NCBI RefSeq assembly: GCF_013350005.1
Contig: NZ_JABVWW010000014.1
Coordinates: 26,405-90,404, forward strand
Direction: 5' to 3'
DNA: 64,000 nt
Source of the DNA: Methylocystis silviterrae
GTDB lineage: Bacteria; Pseudomonadota; Alphaproteobacteria; Rhizobiales; Beijerinckiaceae
Shown: piece by piece, positions 8,751 through 18,852 of the stretch
Position numbering within the stretch: the first letter of the stretch is position 1
Layout of the letters: every line of letters starts with the position of its first letter
Program-made: the position numbers and the translations under genes
Notes under the pieces: generated by a model
Databases searched by the model: none
Seen by the model: only the letters and a program-made list of their open reading frames with translations
Told to the model about the DNA's origin: nothing

Positions 8751-9863
8751 ATGCGATGGTCCCTCACGATCGGCTCCTTCATGGGAACCGCCGTGCGCAT
8801 TCACGTCACGTTCCTGCTGCTGTTGGGCTGGATCGGCTTTGCGGCCTACCAGCGCGGCGGCGCCGTCGCAGCGCGCGACAGCGTCCTGTTCATCGTCGCG
8901 ATCTTTGTCTGCGTCGTGTTGCACGAGTTCGGCCACATTTTGACCGCGCGGCGCTATGGCATCGTCTCGCCGGTGATCACGCTGTTGCCGATCGGCGGCG
9001 TCGCCGACATGGAAAAGATGCCCGATAAGCCCCGCCAGGAGCTGCTGATCGCGCTGGCGGGTCCGGCGGTCAATCTCGTCATTGCAGCTTTGCTGATCCT
9101 GTTTCTTGGGGCCGTCGATTTGTCCGAGGGGATCCAGATCAGCGACCCATCCGTCAATCTTCTGAAACGTCTGGCGGCCGTGAACGTCTTTCTTGCGGCG
9201 TTCAACTTGATCCCGGCCTTTCCGATGGACGGCGGCCGCGTGCTGCGGGCGGCGCTGTCGATCTGGATTGGCAAGGGCCGTGCGACGCGCATCGCCGCGC
9301 AGATCGGTCAAGGCTTCGCTTTCCTCCTCGGCTTTCTCGGGCTGTTCGGAAATCCGCTGCTGCTGTTCATCGCGATTTTCGTCTATATCGCGGCCGCGGG
9401 CGAAGCGCAGATGACGACGATGGCCGAGGCGGCGCGGGGTCTAAAGGCCGCCGACGCCATGGAGACGCGCATCGCCGTGATCGAGCGCAGCGCAAGCGTG
9501 CGCGAAGCGGTGGATATTCTTCTGGCCACGTCTCAGGACGAATTCCCGGTCGTGGACGCCTCGCGCCGGCTCAGCGGCTTCCTGTCCCGCGCCAACATCA
9601 TCGAGGCCTTGCGGGGTTCCGAACCCGGCGCGCCGATCGCGCCTTTCGTTCGCCAGGAGCCGGAGACGATCGATGGCCGCGAGAGCATCGACGCCGTCCT
9701 GCCCAGGCTCACGGGCGGAGAGGCGGTCGGCGTGACCGACGAGGAGGGGCGGTTCTTGGGTCTCCTGACCCGTCAGTCGCTGGCCGAGATCATGATGATC
9801 AAAGATGTTCGGCCGGACTGGCGCTTCTCGCCGCGGGACGACAGCCGTCCGACGGTTGCTTAA
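8751..9863 (+). CDS. Site-2 protease family zinc metalloprotease with CBS domains
   Basis: 370 aa. The intramembrane protease core has HEFGH at residues 58-62 and the third zinc ligand in FPMDGGRVLRA (Asp160). About six membrane segments are followed by two C-terminal CBS repeats from about residue 230. The family cleaves membrane-embedded regulators; the substrate here is unknown. The ATG at 8751 is chosen for its AGGAG site six bases upstream. Confidence 0.9.
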   Translation: MRWSLTIGSFMGTAVRIHVTFLLLLGWIGFAAYQRGGAVAARDSVLFIVAIFVCVVLHEFGHILTARRYGIVSPVITLLPIGGVADMEKMPDKPRQELLIALAGPAVNLVIAALLILFLGAVDLSEGIQISDPSVNLLKRLAAVNVFLAAFNLIPAFPMDGGRVLRAALSIWIGKGRATRIAAQIGQGFAFLLGFLGLFGNPLLLFIAIFVYIAAAGEAQMTTMAEAARGLKAADAMETRIAVIERSASVREAVDILLATSQDEFPVVDASRRLSGFLSRANIIEALRGSEPGAPIAPFVRQEPETIDGRESIDAVLPRLTGGEAVGVTDEEGRFLGLLTRQSLAEIMMIKDVRPDWRFSPRDDSRPTVA

Positions 9864-9922
9864 GCCCGCCGCCCGGCCTATTGCACTGTCAAACCCGCGC
9901 CAGGAGGCTGGACAGCAGCCCA

Positions 9923-10537
9923 ATGTCCAACGTCACGCTTATCGACAACTACGACAGCTTCACCTTCAACCTGGTTCACTATTTTGGCCAGTTGGGCGCG
10001 AACGTCACCGTGCACCGAAACGACGCCGTTTCGGTCGCTCAAGTGCTGGCCGGCGGACCCGACGCGATCGTGCTGTCGCCCGGCCCCTGCACGCCGCATG
10101 AAGCAGGCATCTGCATGGAGCTGATCTCAGCCGCCGCCGAGACCGTGCCGATTTTCGGCGTCTGCCTCGGCCATCAGTCGATCGGCGAGGTGTTTGGCGG
10201 CGACGTTATTCGGGCGCCGCTGCCGATCCACGGCAAGATGGCCACCATTCTCCACCACGGCGACGCCGTGTTTCGCGGCATCGAAGGGCCATTCCAGGCG
10301 ACGCGCTACCACTCGCTGATCGTCAGCCGCGACACCCTTCCCGACTGCCTGCGGGTGACCGCCGAGACGCCTGACGGCCTCATCATGGCGCTGTCGCATA
10401 AGACGCTCCCAACCCATGGCGTGCAGTTCCATCCCGAGAGCATCACCTCGCAGCACGGCCACAAAATTTTACAAAATTTCCTCGATCTCGCGCGGGAATG
10501 GAACGAAGGCCCGCGGCGGCGTGAGAAGGCGGCGTGA
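9923..10537 (+). CDS. trpG: Anthranilate synthase component II (glutamine amidotransferase)
   Basis: 204 aa. Class I glutamine amidotransferase supplying ammonia to TrpE. It shows LSPGPCTP, the catalytic Cys81 in FGVCLGHQ, and the His-Glu pair in VQFHPES. The ATG at 9923 begins directly with the conserved NVTLIDNYDSFTFNL. It heads the trpG-trpD-trpC-moaC run. Confidence 0.96.
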   Translation: MSNVTLIDNYDSFTFNLVHYFGQLGANVTVHRNDAVSVAQVLAGGPDAIVLSPGPCTPHEAGICMELISAAAETVPIFGVCLGHQSIGEVFGGDVIRAPLPIHGKMATILHHGDAVFRGIEGPFQATRYHSLIVSRDTLPDCLRVTAETPDGLIMALSHKTLPTHGVQFHPESITSQHGHKILQNFLDLAREWNEGPRRREKAA

Positions 10538-10607
10538 GGGCCGCTTCGAAGGTCGCCTGCAGCGGTCGGCCGGCGGCCCTGGCCTTGCGCAACGGCGCTG
10601 AACGACA

Positions 10608-11630
10608 GTGAGCGAAGATTTCAAATCCTACATCGCCGCGCTGGTCTCCGGCGCGCCCCTTGCCCGCGACGAGGCGAGAGCGGCGTTTTCTCTGATTTTT
10701 CGTGGCGACGCCACCCCGGCGCAGCTTGGGGCCTTTCTCATGGGTCTGCGGCTGCGCGGCGAAACGATTGACGAGATCATCGGGGCCGCGGAGGCGATGC
10801 GCGCCGCGATGACGCCGGTCGAAGCGCCGGCCGGCGCAATCGACATCGTCGGGACCGGCGGCGACGGCGCCGGCACTTACAATATTTCCACTCTTGCCGC
10901 GATCATCGCCGCAGCCGCCGGCGCGATCGTCGCCAAACATGGCGGCAAGGCGGCGACGTCGCTGTCGGGGGCGTCCGACGTGCTCGGCGAACTCGGCGTC
11001 AAGGTCGGCATTTCGCCAGCCGCCGCCGCCGCATCGCTCCAAGAGGCCGGAATCTGCTTCATGGCCGCGACGACGCACCATCCGGCCATGCGCCACGCCG
11101 CGCCGGTGAGAAGCGAGCTGGGCGTGCGCACGATATTCAATTTGCTCGGGCCCTTGTGCAACCCGGCGCGTGTCGAGCGGCAGACGATCGGAGTTTTCTC
11201 CCGCGACTGGCTCGAACCTTTGGCCCGCGCGCTTCGAGAACTCGGCGCAAAGCGCGTCTGGTTGCTGCATGGCGGCGACGGCCTCGATGAAGCGACGACG
11301 ACGGACGTGACCCATGTGGTTGCGCTCGAAGACGGCGAAATCCGCAGCTTTGACCTCTCGCCGGAGGAGGCCGGATTGCCCCGCACGACGACGCAGGCGC
11401 TTGTCGGCGGCGACGCGGCGCATAACGCAAGAGCCCTGCGCGCCGTTCTGGAGGGCGCGAAGAACCCCTACCGCGACGTCGCCGTCCTCAACGCCGGCGT
11501 GGCGCTGGTCGTCGCCGGACGCGCCGCTAATGTGCGCGAAGGCGCGGCGCTCGCTGAGGCGGCGATCGATTCCGGCGCGGCGCGGGATAAGCTCGACGCT
11601 CTGATCCGCTGCTCCAATCGAGACGCCTGA
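10608..11630 (+). CDS. trpD: Anthranilate phosphoribosyltransferase
   Basis: 340 aa, normal length. Adds phosphoribose to anthranilate. The PRPP-binding motif GTGGDGAGTYNIST near residue 82, KHGGKAATSLSGASD, and the substrate-binding HHPAMRHAAPVRSELGVRT region are present. The start is GTG, 70 bp downstream of trpG. Confidence 0.96.
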   Translation: MSEDFKSYIAALVSGAPLARDEARAAFSLIFRGDATPAQLGAFLMGLRLRGETIDEIIGAAEAMRAAMTPVEAPAGAIDIVGTGGDGAGTYNISTLAAIIAAAAGAIVAKHGGKAATSLSGASDVLGELGVKVGISPAAAAASLQEAGICFMAATTHHPAMRHAAPVRSELGVRTIFNLLGPLCNPARVERQTIGVFSRDWLEPLARALRELGAKRVWLLHGGDGLDEATTTDVTHVVALEDGEIRSFDLSPEEAGLPRTTTQALVGGDAAHNARALRAVLEGAKNPYRDVAVLNAGVALVVAGRAANVREGAALAEAAIDSGAARDKLDALIRCSNRDA

Positions 11631-11755
11631 TCGGCCTTCTCTCTTCGATCGGGATAGGATTGCGCCCGTTTATCGGCTATTCATGAGCAGCCGGCAGTCG
11701 GCGGAACGAATTCGAGCGAGGGCGGTCGCGGCCCGTCTTCGCCGCAGGCGAGAAG

Positions 11756-12595
11756 ATGACCGACATCCTAAGAAAGATCGAAGCTTATAAGCGCACCGAG
11801 ATTTCCGAGGCCAAGGTGCGCATGCCCTTCGCGACGCTCGAGCGCAGCGTGCGCGATCATGATCCGCCGCGCGGCTTTGTCCATGCGATCGAGCAGAAAC
11901 TGAACGAGCGTCGCATCGCGCTCATCGCCGAGATCAAGAAGGCGAGCCCGTCCAAGGGAATCATTCGCCCAGACTTCGATCCGCCGAAATTGGCGCGCGC
12001 CTATGAAGCCGGCGGCGCGGCCTGTCTTTCAGTGCTGACCGACACGCCCTCGTTCAAGGGCAGGCTCGAAGATCTCGAAGCCGCGCGAAAGGCGACGCAT
12101 CTGCCGGCGCTCCGCAAGGATTTCATGTTTGATCCCTATCAGGTCTATGAGGCGCGGGCTTACGGCGCCGATTGCATCCTCATCATCATGGCCGCCGTCG
12201 ACGACGACGAAGCGAAGGCGCTGAACACGGCCGCGCATGATCTGCGCATGGATGTGCTCGTCGAAGTGCATGACGAGCAGGAGCTCGATCGCGCCCTGGC
12301 GCTGGAGACGCGTCTGATCGGCGTAAACAATCGCGATCTCCGCGACTTCAAAGTGTCGCTCGAAGTCAGCGAGAGGCTCGCCGAGAAGATTCCGCGCGAC
12401 AAGATTATCGTCGCCGAAAGCGGCATCACGACGCATGACGACTGCGTGCGCCTGGAAAAATCGCACATCTTCACCTTCCTCGTCGGCGAAAGCCTGATGC
12501 GCAAACATGACGTCGAAGCAGCCGCGCGCGAACTCCTGCAAGGCGCAACGGCCAATCACAACTCGGGCGCGCACAAGTCCCCCGCCGGCGCATGA
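11756..12595 (+). CDS. trpC: Indole-3-glycerol phosphate synthase
   Basis: 279 aa. A (beta/alpha)8 enzyme that closes the indole ring. [12 protein letters not shown] carries the first catalytic Lys, [12 protein letters not shown] the second, and [12 protein letters not shown] and VAESGI follow in order. It is followed one base later by moaC, which implies co-transcription. Confidence 0.96.
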   Translation: MTDILRKIEAYKRTEISEAKVRMPFATLERSVRDHDPPRGFVHAIEQKLNERRIALIAEIKKASPSKGIIRPDFDPPKLARAYEAGGAACLSVLTDTPSFKGRLEDLEAARKATHLPALRKDFMFDPYQVYEARAYGADCILIIMAAVDDDEAKALNTAAHDLRMDVLVEVHDEQELDRALALETRLIGVNNRDLRDFKVSLEVSERLAEKIPRDKIIVAESGITTHDDCVRLEKSHIFTFLVGESLMRKHDVEAAARELLQGATANHNSGAHKSPAGA

Positions 12596-12596
12596 C

Positions 12597-13076
12597 ATGA
12601 GCGCGCTGACTCACATCGGCGCGACGGGCGAAGCGCATATGGTTGACGTGTCGGCGAAGGCCGAGACGTCTCGCGTGGCGCTCGCCCGTGGCCATGTGGT
12701 GATGGCGCGTGAAACTCTGCGGCTCGCCATCGAAGGTCAGGCCAAGAAAGGCGATGTGTTCGGCGTCGCCCGCGTTGCGGGCATCATGGCGGCCAAGAAG
12801 ACGAGCGAACTCATCCCGCTGTGCCATCCTCTGCCCCTGTCGAGCATCTCGGTCGAGATCACGCCCGATGACGCGCTGCCCGGCCTGCGCGTTCTTGCCG
12901 AAGCATCGGTCACCGGCAAGACCGGCGTCGAGATGGAGGCGCTGACGGCCGTCTCGGTCGCCTGTCTGACGATTTATGACATGCTGAAGGCCGCCGATCG
13001 CGGCATGCGCGTCGAAGGCGTCGAACTCGTCGAAAAACGCGGCGGCAAGTCCGGCGACTGGCGACGCGGCGAATAG
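12597..13076 (+). CDS. moaC: Cyclic pyranopterin monophosphate synthase
   Basis: 159 aa. Molybdenum cofactor biosynthesis, second step. AHMVDVSAK, the [11 protein letters not shown] substrate loop and [20 protein letters not shown] are all intact. The ORF is open upstream into trpC; ATG 12597 gives the family's normal length. The trpC-moaC-moeA order is a recurring arrangement in Hyphomicrobiales. Confidence 0.95.
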   Translation: MSALTHIGATGEAHMVDVSAKAETSRVALARGHVVMARETLRLAIEGQAKKGDVFGVARVAGIMAAKKTSELIPLCHPLPLSSISVEITPDDALPGLRVLAEASVTGKTGVEMEALTAVSVACLTIYDMLKAADRGMRVEGVELVEKRGGKSGDWRRGE

Positions 13077-13123
13077 TTCGATTGCGGCCGCAAGCCTCGC
13101 TATCGTAGCAGCCGACATATTTC

Positions 13124-13333
13124 ATGATTGGTGGAGGCGCCCGCCGAAATGAAATTGTCCCTCTCTCGGATCGTCGCCTTTTTTTGCTGGCGATCGCTCT
13201 TGGCGTAACGTTCTCCTTCGCTTATCCCGGCGTCGATATTGACGTGGCCCTCGCGACAGTCATCGTGCTCGTCGCGCTCTCAGTCGAAAGCCTCGCGGCG
13301 TTCATCTTTCGCCGCGTCGCGAACCGGGGATAA
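13124..13333 (+). CDS. Small two-span membrane protein
   Basis: 69 aa with two hydrophobic stretches (residues about 17-35 and 40-62) and charged ends. It fits exactly between moaC and moeA (seven bases before the moeA start), so it probably belongs to the same transcript. No family recognised. Confidence 0.5.
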   Translation: MIGGGARRNEIVPLSDRRLFLLAIALGVTFSFAYPGVDIDVALATVIVLVALSVESLAAFIFRRVANRG

Positions 13334-13340
13334 GTTTCGC

Positions 13341-14543
13341 GTGGATAAGCTTCTTTCCGTTCCCGACGCCCTAGCGCGGGTGCTCGCTGGGGCTTCACGG
13401 CTTGGCGAAGAATTGACGCCGCTGGCGCGGGCGCGCGGCCGCACGCTGGCCGCCGACCTTGTCGCCCGCCGCAGCCAGCCGCCCCTCGCCGTCTCGGCCA
13501 TGGACGGCTTTGCGCTGCGCGCCGCTGACCTCGCCGCCGGGCCGCTGCGCATCGTCGGCGAAAGCGCCGCAGGCCGCGGCTATGGAGCGGCGCTCCGGGC
13601 GGGTGAAGCCGTGCGCATCTTCACCGGCGCGCCAGTTCCCGAGGGCGCGGATGCGATATTGCTTCAAGAAGACGCTGTCGTGGCCGACGGCGCGTTGACG
13701 GCAGGCGCGCCGCCCGGCCCGCATATTCGCGGAGCTGGCCTCGACTTTCGCGAAGGCGCGATCGCGCTCTTCGCCGGCGTGCGCCTTGGCCCCGCCGAAC
13801 TCGCGCTCGCCGCGGCGATGAACCACGCTGCAATTCCTGTCGCGCGGCGCCCGCGCGTGGCGATCATCGCTTCGGGCGACGAACTTGTCCCGCCGGGCGC
13901 CGAGCCCGGCCCGTCGCAGATCATCTCCTGCAACAATCTGGCGGTCGCCGCCATCGCCGAAGACGCCGGCGCCGAAGTCATCGACCTCGGCATCTTCCGC
14001 GACGATCTCGCGGAACTCGAACGCGGCATTGGCCTTGCCCGCGAGGCGCGCGCCGACGTTCTGGTGACGCTCGGCGGCGCGTCGGTCGGCGACCGCGATC
14101 TGCTGCGTCCGGCGCTGGCGCGCCAGGGCATGTCGCTCGACTTCTGGAAGATCGCGATGCGGCCGGGCAAGCCCTTGATCCATGGCGCTCTGGGCGACTC
14201 CCGCATCCTCGGCCTTCCCGGCAATCCGGTCGCGTCCTTCATCTGCGCGCTGGTCTTTCTCGCGCCGCTCCTGCGCGCACTGCAGGGCGATCCGGCGGCC
14301 GGCGCCGACCGAACCGAGACGGCGATCGCTGGCGCCGATCTTCCCGCCAACAAGGGGCGGCGCGACTATATGCGCGCGCGGCTCGCCGTAGACGAAAATG
14401 GCCGCCTCGTCGCGACGCCGCAGCCGCTGCAGGATTCGTCGCTGCTCACCGAGCTGGCGCAATCGCAAGCGCTGCTGATCCGCGAGCCAGGCGCGCCGCC
14501 CCTGACGAACGGCGACCCGTGCCGCATCCTTCGGCTGCCATGA
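13341..14543 (+). CDS. moeA: Molybdopterin molybdenumtransferase
   Basis: 400 aa. Inserts molybdate into molybdopterin. Visible motifs in order are AMDGFALRAAD, FTGAPVPEGAD, ASGDELV, TLGGASVGDRD, RPGKP and GLPGNPVASF, followed by a C-terminal domain ending at LRLP. The GTG at 13341 is preferred because the longer frame would overlap the preceding small gene. With moaC it serves molybdoenzymes encoded elsewhere. Confidence 0.93.
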   Translation: MDKLLSVPDALARVLAGASRLGEELTPLARARGRTLAADLVARRSQPPLAVSAMDGFALRAADLAAGPLRIVGESAAGRGYGAALRAGEAVRIFTGAPVPEGADAILLQEDAVVADGALTAGAPPGPHIRGAGLDFREGAIALFAGVRLGPAELALAAAMNHAAIPVARRPRVAIIASGDELVPPGAEPGPSQIISCNNLAVAAIAEDAGAEVIDLGIFRDDLAELERGIGLAREARADVLVTLGGASVGDRDLLRPALARQGMSLDFWKIAMRPGKPLIHGALGDSRILGLPGNPVASFICALVFLAPLLRALQGDPAAGADRTETAIAGADLPANKGRRDYMRARLAVDENGRLVATPQPLQDSSLLTELAQSQALLIREPGAPPLTNGDPCRILRLP

Positions 14544-14629
14544 ACCATGCCGCGCGTCCGTGACTTTGGCGCCGCAACATGGCAAAGGAAACGCGCGCGC
14601 TGATCAGCGCGCCACGAAAGCAGGCCCGC

Positions 14630-15328
14630 ATGTCGATCATCGATTCCGTCCGTAAGTCGCTCGTCCCGATCCATCCGGAAGGCTACGTCTTCATCGCTGG
14701 TTTCGCCGCCGTCTCCTTCCTGCTTGACTGGCTGTCGCCGACGCTCGGCTGGATGGGCTTCATCGCCACCGCCTGGTGCGCGTATTTCTTCCGCAATCCG
14801 CCGCGGGTGACGCCGCTGCGCGAAGGGCTCGTCATCTCGCCCGCGGACGGCGTGGTCAGCGCAGTTGGCTTCTTTCTCCCGCCGGCCGAACTCGGTCTGG
14901 GAGCTGAGCCGATGCAGCGCATCTCCGTGTTCATGAGTGTCTTTGACGTGCATGTGAACCGTGCGCCGATCACCGGCCGCATTTCGAGAATTGCTTATAA
15001 GCCGGGCCTGTTCCTCAACGCCGACCTCGACAAGGCCAGCGACGACAATGAACGCAGCGGCATGGTCATCGAAGCGCCGTCGGGGCGCTTTGGGGTGGTG
15101 CAGATCGCAGGTCTCGTCGCGCGGCGCATCGTCGGATTCGTCAAGGAAGGCGAGCAAATCGGCGTCGGCGACCGTTTTGGTCTGATTCGCTTTGGGTCGC
15201 GCGTCGACGTCTATATGCCGTCATCGGCACGGCCCATGGTGGCTATCGGGTCCCGGGCCATCGCCGGCGAGACCATACTCGCCGACATGACCGCCGGCGC
15301 CCCTACGCTGTCATTCAAGGCGGGTTGA
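14630..15328 (+). CDS. psd: Phosphatidylserine decarboxylase, short soluble-type
   Basis: 232 aa, matching the short PSD subfamily. Makes phosphatidylethanolamine at the inner membrane. An N-terminal hydrophobic region is followed by [25 protein letters not shown] and the self-cleavage/pyruvoyl region [11 protein letters not shown] near the C-terminus. An in-frame ATG at 14579 would add 17 residues; 14630 has a better-spaced AGG. pssA follows eight bases later, so substrate and product enzymes are coupled. Confidence 0.93.
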   Translation: MSIIDSVRKSLVPIHPEGYVFIAGFAAVSFLLDWLSPTLGWMGFIATAWCAYFFRNPPRVTPLREGLVISPADGVVSAVGFFLPPAELGLGAEPMQRISVFMSVFDVHVNRAPITGRISRIAYKPGLFLNADLDKASDDNERSGMVIEAPSGRFGVVQIAGLVARRIVGFVKEGEQIGVGDRFGLIRFGSRVDVYMPSSARPMVAIGSRAIAGETILADMTAGAPTLSFKAG

Positions 15329-15335
15329 ATAAGCC

Positions 15336-16178
15336 ATGGCCGATCCGTTCTTCTCCGGCCGTGATTCGCAAGAGGGCGTGCTGACGCCCTCCGAACAGCG
15401 TCGGCTGCGATTTCGCAACATTCCGTTGCGCATCGTTCTTCCCAATCTCGTGACGCTGCTCGCCCTGTGTATGGGGCTGACGGCGATCCGCTATGGAATC
15501 GAAGGACGATTTGAAACGGCCGTGACGGCGGTGATGGCCGCGGCGGTGCTCGACGGGCTGGACGGCCGCTTGGCGCGCGCCATCAAGGGCACGTCGCGCT
15601 TCGGGGCGGAGCTCGACTCGCTTTCGGATTTCGTCGATTTCGGCGTCGCGCCCGGCCTGCTGCTGTATCTGTGGACGCTGCACGAGATCAAAGGCCTCGG
15701 CTGGTTCGCCGTGCTCGTCTTCGCCATCGCCGGCGCACTACGGCTCGCCCGCTTCAATGTGACGATGGACGATCCGACGAAGCCCGCCTGGCACGCCGAA
15801 TTCTTTGTCGGCATGCCGGCGCCCGCCGGCGCCGTGACGGTGTTGCTGCCGCTCTATCTGCATTTCTCCGTCTTGGAGCTGCCGGCATCGAAGGCGATGA
15901 CGCCGTTTTACATCGTCTACGTGCTCGGCATCGCCTTCCTGATGGCGAGCCGCATTCCGCATTTCTCAGGAAAACGCATCGGGCGCATACCGCGCGACCT
16001 CGTCATTCCGGTGCTTTTCGGCGTGGGCGTGACGGCGCTGCTGCTTGCGATCTACCCGATGGAGCTGCTCGCCGTGCTCAGCGTCGCGTTCCTCGCCGCT
16101 ATTCCGTTCAGCGTGAGGCGATACAACCGTCTCGCGAAGGCCGAGGCGGAAAAAGCGGCGGCGCCGAAAGAGGCGTGA
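15336..16178 (+). CDS. pssA: CDP-diacylglycerol-serine O-phosphatidyltransferase
   Basis: 280 aa. Integral membrane enzyme making phosphatidylserine for Psd. The CDP-alcohol phosphatidyltransferase signature is clear near residue 70: DGLDGRLAR, then G and two Asp residues in FGAELDSLSDFVDFG. About seven membrane segments follow. Confidence 0.94.
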   Translation: MADPFFSGRDSQEGVLTPSEQRRLRFRNIPLRIVLPNLVTLLALCMGLTAIRYGIEGRFETAVTAVMAAAVLDGLDGRLARAIKGTSRFGAELDSLSDFVDFGVAPGLLLYLWTLHEIKGLGWFAVLVFAIAGALRLARFNVTMDDPTKPAWHAEFFVGMPAPAGAVTVLLPLYLHFSVLELPASKAMTPFYIVYVLGIAFLMASRIPHFSGKRIGRIPRDLVIPVLFGVGVTALLLAIYPMELLAVLSVAFLAAIPFSVRRYNRLAKAEAEKAAAPKEA

Positions 16179-16200
16179 CAGTAAGCAGTAAGCGCTGACG

Positions 16201-16419
16201 TCAAAAGCGATCTGCACGGTCGCGGTAGTTTTCCCGCCCAGCTCCTTGCGCGATTCCTGCCAGTTGATCGCGCTCAGGCACGGGAACGAGCAGCACGCCA
16301 GATCCTTTGGGGATGAAGGCGAACTCCTAGCCGGGCTGCCATTTGTTCGCCTCGCAAACCGCTTTTGGGATCGAGATCTGAAATTTTGCGGAGAGAGTGA
16401 CGGCGTCGGAGTTTTTCAT
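16201..16419 (-). pseudogene. AbrB/MazE-type antitoxin with in-frame amber stop
   Basis: A 73-codon frame starting with MKNSDAVTLSAKFQISIPKA, the swapped-hairpin DNA-binding fold of SpoVT/AbrB antitoxins. Codon 31 is TAG (16327-16329), directly after QPG, where related proteins often carry Gln; a single C-to-T change would produce it. The same frame then continues with EFAFIPKGSGVLLVPVPERD to a normal TGA. No PIN-toxin gene follows, since pssA is convergent just downstream. It is best read as the dead remains of a toxin-antitoxin pair. Confidence 0.7.
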
Positions 16420-16479
16420 AAGCAACCATCGTCGATAGTCATCAAGTCAGAAATTGACATAGGCCGTTCGAAATCAAGC

Positions 16480-17649
16480 TCACCGAGCGGCGGCGAGCGG
16501 CGCCAGCGGCTGGCTCTCGACCTTTTGATTGACGGGCGGCAAGGCGCGTTCCGGCTCCGCGTCGCTCCCACGCGCGTCAATCACCGCCTGCGTCTCGGCC
16601 TCGCCGGGACGCGGCGCCGTCAGTTGCGCGCCGATCTTTCGCACCACGTCGGGCGCTTCGGCGAAGGCGCCGTGGCCGACGAAGTCCGTCGAGAACGACG
16701 AGATGTCGTGCACGGCGACGCCCAATCGATCGAGCTCAGACTTGTCTTCAGGATTGGTGGGATTCATCGCGCCGAGACGGGGACGGTCGCCGGCGATGCG
16801 CGACGCGAGAGACAGCGCGCGATCATTGTTGGCGACGAAGATCGACACATGCCGAGGATCGACGCGCGCGACCTGTTGGCGGAAAACATTGAGATCGATG
16901 TCGGGCGCGGCCAGCATGACCTCGCCAAGTTTGCCGTCGAGATCCGGATGACCGGACTGCGCGACGCCGCGCAGCGTCTCCATCGTCAACCACGCGCCCA
17001 TCGAATGGGCGAGCACATGAATCCGTCCGACGCCCGGCGTGCGCGACAGTTCGACGACGAACTTCTCAAGCGCATCGCGCGAGACTGTCGCCGCCTCCTT
17101 GTCGGACTCATAATTGAACAGCCCGCCTCGGGAATTCCAGGTAAAGAGCGCGGGAACGCCGGAGAAGCGTCCATCGGCGACAATCTGCGCCAGACGATAT
17201 CGCGCCTCCTCGACTCCCGTGTTGAAGCCGTGCACGTAAAGCAACACGTCACGCGAATTGCCGATGCGCCCCGAGACATGCGAGGCGACTTCGCCGTAGA
17301 ACTCCTGCTCATCCATGTTGCGCTTCGACAGCACCGTGAAATGCCGGCGCCGATCGGCGCCGCCGAAGCTTGGACGTTCGAGGCTTCCAGCACGATGGTT
17401 GAGCGGGACGCCAATCGAGGTCAGTGAAAAATGCGCGCGGCCGTCGTCTGTCGCGCCCTCGGAACGCCGCGTCGAAGCGATGAAAATGGCGACATTTGAC
17501 GGCTCCCCCTGGGCTCCAGAGACAAGAGAAACGGCGTTGCCGACGTGGCCGTCGACCATGCGCATGCCGTCCGACACGCAGCCGCCAAGCGACGCCGCGA
17601 TCAAGAGCGCGCATAGGCGCGTCAGCGTTTCTTTTCCATGAGTGCGCAA
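16480..17649 (-). CDS. Alpha/beta-hydrolase lipoprotein (DUF900-like)
   Basis: About 389 aa. The lipobox ASLGGC at residues about 18-23 predicts an outer-membrane lipoprotein. The hydrolase core shows LLYVHGFNTGVEEA, ALFTWNSRGG and the nucleophile elbow HVLAHSMGAW, as in DUF900 serine hydrolases. There is no in-frame ATG near the signal peptide. TTG at 17649 is used here, but an ATG at 17640 in another frame (MEKKR..) would give a perfect lipoprotein start if one base were restored, so a small frameshift is possible. The substrate is unknown. Confidence 0.75.
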   Translation of the reverse strand: MRTHGKETLTRLCALLIAASLGGCVSDGMRMVDGHVGNAVSLVSGAQGEPSNVAIFIASTRRSEGATDDGRAHFSLTSIGVPLNHRAGSLERPSFGGADRRRHFTVLSKRNMDEQEFYGEVASHVSGRIGNSRDVLLYVHGFNTGVEEARYRLAQIVADGRFSGVPALFTWNSRGGLFNYESDKEAATVSRDALEKFVVELSRTPGVGRIHVLAHSMGAWLTMETLRGVAQSGHPDLDGKLGEVMLAAPDIDLNVFRQQVARVDPRHVSIFVANNDRALSLASRIAGDRPRLGAMNPTNPEDKSELDRLGVAVHDISSFSTDFVGHGAFAEAPDVVRKIGAQLTAPRPGEAETQAVIDARGSDAEPERALPPVNQKVESQPLAPLAAAR

Positions 17650-17922
17650 ATTGGTTGGCTCGATCCAGCGCCTGCTCGGAAGTGAATCCTGAGCGGCGCG
17701 CTTCGACTGAGGCGCTTCGCCTCTCCCCCATCGTTTCTGACGAAAGAAAGCGACCAAAGCGGGGCGAGACGCCCGCCACAACAGGGAAAAAATCTCGACA
17801 TTTCATGGATGCTGCGCAAATCGGTCGCACTTGCGCGAATGCGGGCCGCCTGCGCATAGTGCCAGGAAAATAACACTCAGGGAGATCCGACGTGGCGGCG
17901 CGCCCGCTATGTCGAAAAGCCA

Positions 17923-18852
17923 ATGCGGATCAAAATCTTGGGGTCGGGCGCCGGCGGCGGCTTCCCGCAATGGAATTGCAACTGCGCCAATTGCCGGGCG
18001 GTCCGCGCCGGAGCGCCTGGTTTTTTGCCGCGCACACAGTCGTCATTGGCGGTGAGCGTCAATGGCGTCGAATGGCTGCTCCTCAACGCCTCGCCTGATC
18101 TGCGCCAGCAAATCGCCGCCGCGCCCCAGCTTGCTCCGGGCCCCGACGACGGTTTGCGCGCGAGCCCGATCAAGGCGGTGGCGCTGACAAATGGCGACGT
18201 GGACCACGTCGCCGGCCTTCTCAACATGCGAGAAGCGCAGCCGTTCAGCCTCTACGCCGCAGGACGCGTTCTTGATGCGCTCGGGGCCAATCCTATTTTC
18301 ACGATCCTGCAGACGCAGCTCGTGCCCCGCATTGAGCTGCACACAGAGAAAGCGACGCCTGTCACCGGAGCGGGCATTGATCTTGGGATCGCGATCCGCG
18401 CCTTTCCCGTTCCGGGCAAGATCGCGCTCTATCTCGAGAACGCCAACGCGCCGAATTTCGGCACAAGCGCCGGCGACACGCTGGGGCTTGAGATCATCGA
18501 AACCGCGACGGGCGACTCGTTCTTTTATATTCCCGGATGCGCCAAGGTTGACGCGGACCTCGCCGAGCGGCTTCGCGGCGCCAAGCTGGTGTTCTTCGAC
18601 GGCACGCTTTTCCACGAAAACGAGATGATCGAGCAAGGCCTGCTCGGCAAGACCGGTTCGCGCATGGGCCATGTCAATGTCAGCGGCGCCGACGGCTCCA
18701 TCGCCGCGTTCGAGCCGCTCGACGTGAAGCGCAAAATCTACGTGCATATCAACAATTCCAATCCTCTGCTCAACGAATTCTCGGACGAATATGCGATCGC
18801 CCAAGCCGCCGGCTGGGAAATCGGCGAGGATGGCATGGAGGTCGACCTGTGA
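17923..18852 (+). CDS. pqqB: PQQ biosynthesis protein PqqB
   Basis: 309 aa. Metallo-beta-lactamase-fold oxygenase of pyrroloquinoline quinone biosynthesis. The N-terminus has IKILGSGAGGGFPQWNCNC and LLNASPDLRQQI, followed by LTNGDVDHVAGLL (metal site) and FFDGTLF. It begins a three-gene pqq operon; overlaps of 4 and 8 bp link the genes. No pqqA-like peptide with a Glu-x3-Tyr motif is seen in the ~280 bp upstream. Confidence 0.95.
   Translation: MRIKILGSGAGGGFPQWNCNCANCRAVRAGAPGFLPRTQSSLAVSVNGVEWLLLNASPDLRQQIAAAPQLAPGPDDGLRASPIKAVALTNGDVDHVAGLLNMREAQPFSLYAAGRVLDALGANPIFTILQTQLVPRIELHTEKATPVTGAGIDLGIAIRAFPVPGKIALYLENANAPNFGTSAGDTLGLEIIETATGDSFFYIPGCAKVDADLAERLRGAKLVFFDGTLFHENEMIEQGLLGKTGSRMGHVNVSGADGSIAAFEPLDVKRKIYVHINNSNPLLNEFSDEYAIAQAAGWEIGEDGMEVDL

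Noticed and set aside
17782..17922. Possible pqqA peptide upstream of pqqB
   Set aside because: No frame contains the Glu-x3-Tyr motif or a typical PqqA length and composition.
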